Assembly: GCA_003669585.1 (NCBI GenBank)
Contig: QWOQ01000008.1
Location: 1-64,000 of the forward strand
Source of the DNA: Planctomycetota bacterium
GTDB taxonomy: Bacteria; Planctomycetota; Planctomycetia; Pirellulales; UBA1268
Direction of reading: 5' to 3'
Length of the DNA stretch: 64,000 nt
Part shown: in pieces, positions 50,901 to 58,636 of the stretch
How positions within the stretch are numbered: position 1 is the first letter of the stretch
Layout of the letters: each line of letters starts with the position of its first letter
Notes under the pieces: generated by a model
Databases searched by the model: none
What the model was told of the DNA's origin: nothing
The model's input: only the letters and a program-made list of their open reading frames with translations
Program-made: the position numbers and the translations under genes

Positions 50901-51010
50901 TGAATAAAAACATCGATCGGCCCCTGGGCTGGCAAATAATGAGTAGCGTGATCAATGGCGTTTTGGCAATGCTCGCGCGCGAGAAGATTCGACAACGGCG
51001 GTAGTGTCAT
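47918..51010 (-). CDS. dabA: DabA-type inorganic carbon transporter subunit (DUF2309/UPF0753)
   Basis: [17 protein letters not shown] (CxD) and [33 protein letters not shown] (H...C), the beta-carbonic-anhydrase-like metal-site motifs of DabA; about 1030 aa. Confidence 0.93.
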   Translation of the reverse strand: [1030 protein letters not shown]

Positions 51011-51577
51011 GCTTGCGTGTGGCCGTAAAAGGCCATGAAGAAACTCTTCACAATTTTGAGAGACCTTTCTTTCTATTCGGCAGGTTTTATTTTGCGTGAT
51101 CTCTCTTGAATTCCAGAAATCCTGCTCTTCGATCATCAACGTTCGTTGTTCATTCGATTCGTCCTCTTGATTATTGGTCGGGTGGTTCGTTCGACGCTAG
51201 ACAAAGACTTCGTCGATGCGCTTTCATTTCCGCAAGGATTCGCTCGAAGACTCTCTTTTCAACGCATCGAACTCACGGGTTCACGCTTCAAATAGATGCG
51301 TGCGAAAACGGTGTCATCATTCGATAGGCATCTGTTCAACCGACGCCTCGGCTATGTGCACAATTTTGATCCAGCGGTCTTTTGTGAAATATTTTTCAAC
51401 GCTAAAAAGACATTTGACTCCGAAGGAGAAGTCCTCGTCGAAAAACCTGCACCGCTCGATTGAATCCTGTCGGGCTTTGTTCAAAGCCTTCCAATTACGG
51501 TTGGCACATGCGTCAAAACTGCCGTCTTGCACGGGTTTTTCGATTCCGTACACTTCTGCGTAAGGTTCTGACCGATC

Positions 51578-51650
51578 GCTAGCGTAGCTCAATTGGCAGA
51601 GCAGCTGATTTGTAATCAGCAGGTTGCGGGTTCAACTCCCACCGCTAGCT
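51578..51650 (+). tRNA. tRNA-Thr (anticodon TGT)
   Basis: Acceptor GCTAGCG/CGCTAGC, anticodon loop TTTGTAA, T-arm GGTTCAACTCC. Confidence 0.96.
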
Positions 51651-51653
51651 CAG

Positions 51654-51676
51654 CAAAAAAACGGCACACAGCCGTT
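51654..51676 (-). terminator. Possible intrinsic terminator on the minus strand in the trnT-trnY spacer
   Basis: Minus strand reads AACGGC-tgtgt-GCCGTT followed by T run: 6-bp stem plus U-tract. Confidence 0.45.
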
Positions 51677-51887
51677 GGCCGATGATGGTGTTTGTTGTGA
51701 AGGGTTGGGTTTGATCGGTCTCATTTTTTCATTACGTTTGCTTCGCACCTCCGAAAAGCCTTCGCTTTCCCCCTTGGCGATGGCTGGCGTTGGAGAAGCC
51801 GACCGGAAAGTCGATAGTTTCTCTCATGCAGATCTCAAGCAACCTCCGGTGGTGGGCAGGAGAAATGCCCGAGAGGAAAAATGCGAA

Positions 51888-51970
51888 GGGGAGTTTCCCG
51901 AGCGGTCAAAGGGGTCAGACTGTAAATCTGATGGCTTTAGCCTTCGCAGGTTCAAATCCTGCACTCCCCA
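51888..51970 (+). tRNA. tRNA-Tyr (anticodon GTA)
   Basis: Acceptor GGGGAGT/ACTCCCC, anticodon loop CTGTAAA, long variable arm, T-arm GGTTCAAATCC. Confidence 0.96.
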
Positions 51971-52117
51971 GTTTTTTTGTTCATTGTTTCAATTGTGTTT
52001 CTGAGAAAATGTCGCAGCCACAGAATCTCACACTGTCGTTCGACACTACCGCGAGACACTCTTAGGAGATCTATTCAACACGCACCGTTTTTTACCGTCA
52101 CGCTGTCCTCAACACAT

Positions 52118-52188
52118 GCGGGTGTAGCTCAATGGTAGAGCAATAGCCTTCCAAGCTGAAGACGAGGGTTCGATTCCCTCTACCCGCT
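52118..52188 (+). tRNA. tRNA-Gly (anticodon TCC)
   Basis: Acceptor GCGGGTG/TACCCGC, anticodon TCC in loop CTTCCAA, T-arm GGTTCGATTCC. Confidence 0.95.
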
Positions 52189-52421
52189 TTGCTCAACGGA
52201 GGAGCATTCTTGGCTCGTTGAAAATTCGTGCTGGTTGTGATTTCTCATTTATTTTATTGTGACATAGCTGATCTATTTCCTGACGTTTTTGCATGCACCA
52301 CTCTGACTCGACCACTGCGTTTTTTCAGTCCCGCTCTCGAAAGATTTTTTACACCATTCACACGCTGGTCTTGTTTTGCTGGTCTCCCGAAAAAGAATGA
52401 CTGTCGATTTTTTATGTATTC

Positions 52422-52494
<73 letters not shown>

Positions 52495-52550
52495 CTTCAC
52501 TCTTCAATGATTGAGACACTTTTGATATTCTTTGCCGACCATGCTCGCCT

Positions 52551-52731
52551 GACTCGCCTGCGTTCGAGATCTCCACAAACCAGTCCGGAGGACCGGCCGC
52601 AGACGAAAAAATGCGAAAATCGGCAGTGAAACGAAGGCGAGTCGGAAAAATCCTGATTATCCATGATATTCATGCCCGATCGGTTCGGTTCCGATCGGAA
52701 ATGTTTTGAACCTGCGGGACACGTTGCCCGC
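52551..52731 (+). promoter_or_regulatory. Structured leader upstream of tuf (putative)
   Basis: 9-nt complementarity GACTCGCCT (52551-52559) / AGGCGAGTC (52635-52643); hairpin CCGATCGG-ttcggtt-CCGATCGG (52676-52698); hairpin GCGGG...CCCGC (52714-52731). Function unknown. Confidence 0.4.
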
Positions 52732-52765
52732 GATCACGTACGGAAAGAGAACTCGAGGAAGAAGA

Positions 52766-53965
52766 ATGGCCAAGGACACGTTTACGCGGAACAAGCCTCA
52801 CGTCAACGTCGGCACGATCGGACACATCGATCACGGGAAGACCACGCTCACTGGAGCACTCGTGGCTGTGCAGGCGGCCAAAAATTTGGCCGTTGCGAAA
52901 AGTTATGCCGACATCGCTAAAGGCGGAACCGTCCGCGACGAAACAAAGACGGTGACGATTGCCGTCAGTCACGTCGAATACGAATCCGACAAGCGTCACT
53001 ATGCTCACATCGATTGTCCGGGCCACGCCGACTTTATTAAAAACATGATTACAGGAGCCGCCCAGATGGACGGCGCAATTCTTGTTGTCAGCGCAGCAGA
53101 TGGTCCGATGCCTCAGACGCGCGAGCATATTTTGCTTGCTCGCCAGGTCGGCGTGCCAGCTCTTGTCGTATTCCTCAACAAGGTGGACCTTGTTGACGAT
53201 CCAGAACTTCTCGACTTGGTCGAAATGGAAATCCGCGAACTGCTTACGAAGTATGGGTACTCAGGAGATGACATTCCAATCATCCGTGGTGCGGGAAAAC
53301 CTGCTTACGACAATCCGAAAGATCCTGAAAAATCGAAGTGCATTGGCGACCTACTCGATGCTGTAGACGCTTTTATTCCTGAACCGACGCGCGAGATCGA
53401 CAAGCCTTTTCTCATGGCCATCGAAGACGTGTTCTCGATTGAAGGCCGAGGTACTGTGGCAACTGGTCGAATCGAGCGCGGCATGGTCAAGGTTGGAGAC
53501 GAAGTCGAAATCGTTGGACTCAAGGAAAAGTCTGAGAAGACGACCTGCACTGGTGTTGAAATGTTCAAAAAGGTGCTCGACAGCGGACAGGCAGGCGACA
53601 ACGTCGGTTGTCTTCTGCGCGGAGTAGCACGCGACGCCATCGAACGTGGTCAGGTTCTTGCAAAGCCTGGTTCAATCAAGCCTCATAAAAAATTTGAGTG
53701 CGAGGTGTATGTACTGTCCAAAGAAGAAGGTGGTCGACACACTCCGTTTTTCGCCGGGTATCGTCCGCAGTTCTACTTCCGCACGACCGACGTGACCGGA
53801 TCGACCCAGCTTCTTGGTGGCGTCGACATGGTGACTCCGGGCGACAACGTGAAGATGGAGGTTGAACTTATGGTTCCAATCGCCATGGACGACGGTGTTC
53901 GATTTGCCATTCGCGAAGGTGGCAAGACCGTTGGTTCGGGTGTTGTTACAAAGATTCTTGACTGA
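52766..53965 (+). CDS. tuf: Elongation factor Tu
   Basis: [68 protein letters not shown]. Confidence 0.98.
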   Translation: MAKDTFTRNKPHVNVGTIGHIDHGKTTLTGALVAVQAAKNLAVAKSYADIAKGGTVRDETKTVTIAVSHVEYESDKRHYAHIDCPGHADFIKNMITGAAQMDGAILVVSAADGPMPQTREHILLARQVGVPALVVFLNKVDLVDDPELLDLVEMEIRELLTKYGYSGDDIPIIRGAGKPAYDNPKDPEKSKCIGDLLDAVDAFIPEPTREIDKPFLMAIEDVFSIEGRGTVATGRIERGMVKVGDEVEIVGLKEKSEKTTCTGVEMFKKVLDSGQAGDNVGCLLRGVARDAIERGQVLAKPGSIKPHKKFECEVYVLSKEEGGRHTPFFAGYRPQFYFRTTDVTGSTQLLGGVDMVTPGDNVKMEVELMVPIAMDDGVRFAIREGGKTVGSGVVTKILD

Positions 53966-54040
53966 TTTCGACTGGTCGAAGTAAGTCCTTAAGAACAGGT
54001 AATTTTTTGCTGGAGTGTTACGCACAAAAAAATATTTTAT

Positions 54041-54113
54041 AGGGGCGTAGCTCAATTGGCAGAGCGCTGGTCTCCAAAACCAGAGGTTGCGAGTTCAATT
54101 CCCGCCGCCCCTG
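54041..54113 (+). tRNA. tRNA-Trp (anticodon CCA)
   Basis: Acceptor AGGGGCG/CGCCCCT, anticodon loop CTCCAAA, T-arm GAGTTCAATTC. Confidence 0.96.
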
Positions 54114-54174
54114 CCATTCAATTGACGACTTAGTGAGTTTAATTCAAGAGAGCGATTTGGGGTGCGTGGCCCCG

Positions 54175-54200
54175 CGTTCCTGCTTCGCAAAGCGGGAACG
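54175..54200 (+). other. Strong 11-bp-stem hairpin between trnW and secE
   Basis: CGTTCCTGCTT-cgca-AAGCGGGAACG (one T-G wobble); no U-tract follows. Confidence 0.6.
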
Positions 54201-54249
54201 ATTCTAGGGTAAGCAGGATGAAGAAGGATCGGGACCACCCAACGCAGCC

Positions 54250-54732
54250 ATGGCAGGAACTGACGACAAACGAACAGGCGGCGGAGAATTCTGGCGCAGC
54301 CTCGTCAGCGGCGGTATCTATAAACGTCAGCAGGGGAGAATCGCTCGACAAACGACGTTTGCGGTTTTTGCAATCACTTTCAGTATCGGTGTGTGGCGAC
54401 TTTCGCAGTTACTTCCGCTGTGGATCTCCGAAGGATCGTCGCTCTCGCAGGGCGCATCTTCAGTCGACTTGGGCTTCGTGAGATTTCTTGTGCCTGGTCT
54501 TTTGCTCGCGGTAGGGTTGTGGATTTGTTTTCGCATCGTCAATTATCCAAAGTTCACCGACTTTTTAATTTCGGTCGAAACAGAAATGACCAAAGTCACG
54601 TGGCCGTCTCGCGACGAAGTCTTTCGTAGTTCGGTCGTTGTCATTTTCATGATTTTCGCCTTGTCGGCGATTCTTGCGGCATACGATCTTTTTTGGTGGC
54701 TCGTACTACGGTCGCTTCAGGGTTTTGGTTAA
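54250..54732 (+). CDS. secE: Preprotein translocase subunit SecE
   Basis: FLISVETEMTKVTWPSRDEVFRSSVVVIFMIF; between tuf/trnW and nusG. Confidence 0.93.
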   Translation: MAGTDDKRTGGGEFWRSLVSGGIYKRQQGRIARQTTFAVFAITFSIGVWRLSQLLPLWISEGSSLSQGASSVDLGFVRFLVPGLLLAVGLWICFRIVNYPKFTDFLISVETEMTKVTWPSRDEVFRSSVVVIFMIFALSAILAAYDLFWWLVLRSLQGFG

Positions 54733-54788
54733 TCGGTTTCAGGTAACACGTTTCTTTCATACATACATTCAAGCAAGCGGGCATTGCC

Positions 54789-55577
54789 GTGAGTAATCAC
54801 ACAGATGTTGAGTCCAGCGACGACGGGATCGAAAAATCGATCGCCGATCTTTCGCACATCCATTCCGATCCTGTTGAGGAAGCGGTCCACTCTGCGATCG
54901 TCGATCCAGCGACGCAGGAAGTTGATGTTGATGACGATGACGATGACGGATCGCCGGCAGAGGCTCACGATCCATTCGTTGGCAGCGAGCATGCAAAACC
55001 GGTCATGATGGATGATTCCGCCGAACCGAGCGTGCCGCTGACGAGCGACATGAACTGGTACATTCTCAAGGTGCAAAGCAACCGTGAAGATTCAATCCGC
55101 GACGGACTTTTGCGTCGCGTAAAAATGGCTGGACTTGAGCGGTACTTTGGAGAAATCATTGTTCCAAAGGAGCAAGTCACAGAGTTTAAGTCTGGAAAAA
55201 AACGCGTGGTTTCACGCAAGATTTATCCTGGGTACATTGTCGTCAACATGATTCTCAACGACGATACGTGGTATATGGTTCGAGAGACGGGAGGCATCGG
55301 CGATTTTACGGGATCCGCCGGACGTCCTAGCCCGATGATGCCTCAGGACGTCGCAAAAATTCTTCGAAAAACCGAAGAAAAGGCCGACGATGCCCCCCGA
55401 CTGAAAATTAAATTCAAGAAGGGTGATCGTGTAAAAATCAACGAAGGAACTTTTGAAAATTTTGAAGGTGATGTCGAACAGATCGACGAGGCAAACGGTC
55501 GCGTGACTGTAATGCTCAGTATTTTTGGACGTTCTACTCCTGTGGACATCGAATACTGGCAGATCGAGTCGGCTTGA
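54789..55577 (+). CDS. nusG: Transcription termination/antitermination protein NusG with acidic N-terminal extension
   Basis: MNWYILKVQSNREDSIRDGLLRR (NGN), PGYIVVNMILNDDTWYMVRETGGIGDFTG, KOW KKGDRVKINEGTFENFEGDVEQID. GTG start gives 87 extra residues. Confidence 0.93.
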   Translation: MSNHTDVESSDDGIEKSIADLSHIHSDPVEEAVHSAIVDPATQEVDVDDDDDDGSPAEAHDPFVGSEHAKPVMMDDSAEPSVPLTSDMNWYILKVQSNREDSIRDGLLRRVKMAGLERYFGEIIVPKEQVTEFKSGKKRVVSRKIYPGYIVVNMILNDDTWYMVRETGGIGDFTGSAGRPSPMMPQDVAKILRKTEEKADDAPRLKIKFKKGDRVKINEGTFENFEGDVEQIDEANGRVTVMLSIFGRSTPVDIEYWQIESA

Positions 55578-55637
55578 TTCTACGGCATCACAAAAAATTA
55601 AGACTTATCGAAAACTCTTAGCGAAGGCAGTGCGATT

Positions 55638-56063
55638 ATGGCAAAGCAGATGGTTGGACAAGCAAAATTTCAGGTTCCAGGAGGAAAAGCCACTCCTGCA
55701 CCACCAGTGGGAACGTCGCTTGGGCGTTATGGCATCAATCTCGGTCAATTTGTGCAACAGTTTAACGATCGCACGAGGGATGCCGCTGGCATGCCGATCC
55801 CGGTCGTTGTCACCGTCTACAATGATCGTTCTTTTGATTTTGTGACGAAAAGCCCGCCAGCTGCCGCACTGCTTAAAAAAGCTGCCGGGCTGGCAAAGGG
55901 CTCGGGAGTTCCAAATAAAGACAAAGTTGGCAAGGTCTCCAAGGCGCAGTTAGATGATATTGTTCGCCTTAAATCAGCCGATTTAAATGCTCGTGACCCT
56001 GAGCACGCTCGAAGCATGATCGAAGGAACTGCTCGGAGCATGGGCCTTACTGTTGAGGGATGA
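55638..56063 (+). CDS. rplK: 50S ribosomal protein L11
   Basis: [34 protein letters not shown]. Confidence 0.97.
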   Translation: MAKQMVGQAKFQVPGGKATPAPPVGTSLGRYGINLGQFVQQFNDRTRDAAGMPIPVVVTVYNDRSFDFVTKSPPAAALLKKAAGLAKGSGVPNKDKVGKVSKAQLDDIVRLKSADLNARDPEHARSMIEGTARSMGLTVEG

Positions 56064-56225
56064 TCTTTCAAAATCATACAGTCCCGTTTGATTCATTTTT
56101 AAATTCAAGATTTCACGTTCAAGACACTTTTTCAATACGTTCGCAGTATTTATTGCAATCAAAAATACAATAGTCTTCCCCTCTATTCGCTACGAAACTT
56201 TTACAAGAGATTGAGGAATTACGCC

Positions 56226-56906
56226 GTGGCTCTCACGAAACGCATGAAGTTGATGCTCGCCAAAAAGCCGACCTCCGAAGCTCCGCTTCCTTTGGTTGAA
56301 GCAGTCGACGTGCTGAAGGGTTTTCCGCCCACCAAATTTGATCAGTCTGTCGAAATCCACATGCGACTTGGAATTGATCCCAAGCAGGCCGACCAGATCG
56401 TTCGAGGATCAATTGTACTTCCTCACGGAATTGGAAAGTCGAAACGAGTGCTTGTATTTGCTCGCGGTAATCTCGCCGAAGATGCCACGGCAGCGGGGGC
56501 AGAACATATTGGTTCTGAAGAACTGGCAAAAAAGGTCAAGGAAGGCTGGACCGATTTTGATGTTTGCATTGCAGCGCCCGACATGATGGGACTTGTCGGA
56601 CCGCTGGGAAAAATCCTTGGGCCGCGTGGATTGATGCCGAGTCCTCGAGCCGGAACCGTAACGATTGATATTGCTAAAACCGTCAAAGAATACAAAGCGG
56701 GCAAGGTTGAGTTTCGAAATGATCCCACGGGGATCGTGCATGCAGTCGTGGGCAAGATGAGTTTTGGCGCCACTCATATTGTGGAAAATATTCAAGCATT
56801 TATCGCTCATGTCATGTCTCTACAGCCTCAGAGCGTGCGGGGGCAATTTTTAAAGGGCATTTCGATTTCAGCTACGATGAGTCCCGGAGTGCCGGTGGCT
56901 GCATGA
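56226..56906 (+). CDS. rplA: 50S ribosomal protein L1
   Basis: [46 protein letters not shown] start at 56226 after GAGGAA. Confidence 0.96.
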   Translation: MALTKRMKLMLAKKPTSEAPLPLVEAVDVLKGFPPTKFDQSVEIHMRLGIDPKQADQIVRGSIVLPHGIGKSKRVLVFARGNLAEDATAAGAEHIGSEELAKKVKEGWTDFDVCIAAPDMMGLVGPLGKILGPRGLMPSPRAGTVTIDIAKTVKEYKAGKVEFRNDPTGIVHAVVGKMSFGATHIVENIQAFIAHVMSLQPQSVRGQFLKGISISATMSPGVPVAA

Positions 56907-56990
56907 TCCGTCGTTGAATGTTCTTCAATTGCGAGGCCGGCTCGCTTCACTGTTTCAGATTTTGTCTTCACGTTTTACATCGAGTTCGAT

Positions 56991-57569
56991 ATGAGTAAAC
57001 AAGTTAAAAACATGCTGGTAGATGACATCAAATCCCGCCTTCAGGGTGTTGAGGAATTGATTGTTGTAAACATTGGCTCTCTTGATGCGCAGCGCACAAC
57101 ACAGTTGCGAAAACAGTTGCGTCAAAAAAACATCCACCTGCAGATGGTCAAAAACAGCCTTATTCGCAGGGCCACTGTTTCAACGCAGCTCGCAGCAGCC
57201 TTCGCTCAGACTGAAGGAATGCTTGCCATCGCGTGGGGCGGGGAAGACGTCGTTGATCTTGCAAAAGAACTCACTCGCATCAGCGCCCTGAAGGACTTTG
57301 AAGGTTTGCAATTTCGCGGTGGTGCGATTGATGGCACTGCAATGAGTTCCGAGGAAGTAAAACTGATTGCCAAGTGGCCAAATCGTTCCGAACAACTTTC
57401 AATTTTGAGCGGTCAGATCAGTTCTCTTGGCGGAGTGCTCGTATCACAAATCATTGGACGGGGAGCAACTCTGGCGAGTCAGATCGCATCTCGCGTGGAG
57501 GAACTTGAAAAACAATCGCCTGCGGTGGCGTTCTCTGCCGAAGCCCCTGCGGAGGCCCCTGCGGAGTAA
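56991..57569 (+). CDS. rplJ: 50S ribosomal protein L10
   Basis: LRKQLRQKNIHLQMVKNSLIRRA; position between rplA and rplL. Confidence 0.95.
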   Translation: MSKQVKNMLVDDIKSRLQGVEELIVVNIGSLDAQRTTQLRKQLRQKNIHLQMVKNSLIRRATVSTQLAAAFAQTEGMLAIAWGGEDVVDLAKELTRISALKDFEGLQFRGGAIDGTAMSSEEVKLIAKWPNRSEQLSILSGQISSLGGVLVSQIIGRGATLASQIASRVEELEKQSPAVAFSAEAPAEAPAE

Positions 57570-57758
57570 GATCCCCGTTCCAGCAGGCAAAAACCTGCCT
57601 CGACTTGAACGAAATCCAAGCGTGGAGATCATTTGGGGGATCGCATAATTTTTCGGAAAGCTATTTTTAGACGATTTATATCTAAGCCTGCATTTTTTAA
57701 ACTTCTTTCAAGGTAAGAGCCTTGAATATTTTCAACCCGAGCGAAAGGATCCTGAGTG

Positions 57759-58172
57759 ATGGCAACGGCCGAAGCAACGCGTGATTTTACGAAAGAAACC
57801 AAGGATCTTGGCGACAAAATTGTTGAGTTGACCCTCAAACAGGCGAAGGAACTCTCCGATTATCTCGAGGACGTACACGGCATTAAGCCGGCAGCCGGTG
57901 GTGCCGTTATGATGGCCGCTCCTGGTGCATCGGCAGGCGGTGGGGAAGCTCCCGCTGAAAAGACTGAGTTCGACGTGGTCCTCGAAAGCTTTGGCGAAAA
58001 CAAGATCGCCGTTATCAAAGTTGTTCGGGCCGCAACAGGCTTGGGCCTCAAAGAGGCCAAGGATCTTGTTGAAAGCTGTCCTACGAAAGTCAAAGAAGGG
58101 ATTTCCAAGTCTGACGCCGAGAAGCTTCAGAAGGAACTCGAAGAAGCCAAGGCCAAGGTCAGCATTAAGTAG
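57759..58172 (+). CDS. rplL: 50S ribosomal protein L7/L12
   Basis: [68 protein letters not shown]. Confidence 0.97.
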   Translation: MATAEATRDFTKETKDLGDKIVELTLKQAKELSDYLEDVHGIKPAAGGAVMMAAPGASAGGGEAPAEKTEFDVVLESFGENKIAVIKVVRAATGLGLKEAKDLVESCPTKVKEGISKSDAEKLQKELEEAKAKVSIK

Positions 58173-58636
58173 ACGTTTGTTGTTGAAATCGGGCTTGACA
58201 GGCTAGGGGGCTTGGAATCCTAACTGGCAACCCGCTATATTCTCGACTTGCAAATGTCTGCTGTTGATTGTTGTTGAGGCTTGAAGTCCTATACTTCCAC
58301 TGGGTTTCGTTCGCGCCGAGGCCCATTTCTTTGACCATTGTAGTTGTGGGCAATCGTGATCACTTTGCGTGCTGGAGTCTGTCGGGAGCGGCCCTTTGCC
58401 CTGTTTTATTGTCGAGCGGATTTCGCCCGATGGATGTGTCTCTCGAAAGAGTGGTCTTCGTTGCTTGTTCGCTTTGAGACAATTCTGGCTTGTCAATCTG
58501 CCCTTCGTCAAAGATTGAACTATTTTCAAAAGAGATCCGTTTCTTGATTTTTGTCGATTCAATTTTTTGACTCACCGTTTTTCTAGTCATAGTCACACGT
58601 ACCGCTACTGAACCTATCAGCAGGAGATCGCGCTCG

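Noticed and set aside
51011-51577. Small ORFs and inverted repeats in the dabA/tRNA-Thr intergenic region
   Set aside because: No coding evidence; short hairpins such as GGCTTT-gttc-AAAGCC (51473-51488) are not convincing alone. Probably promoter region.
52670-53128. 152-aa minus ORF opposite tuf start
   Set aside because: Shadow of tuf; no support.
53967-53980. Inverted repeat TTCGAC-tg-GTCGAA right after the tuf stop
   Set aside because: Short, with a 2-nt loop and no U-tract; not supportable as a terminator.
56931-56945. GCGAG-gccgg-CTCGC hairpin upstream of rplJ as an L10 leader
   Set aside because: Only a 5-bp stem; the L10 leader kink-turn structure could not be recognised by eye.
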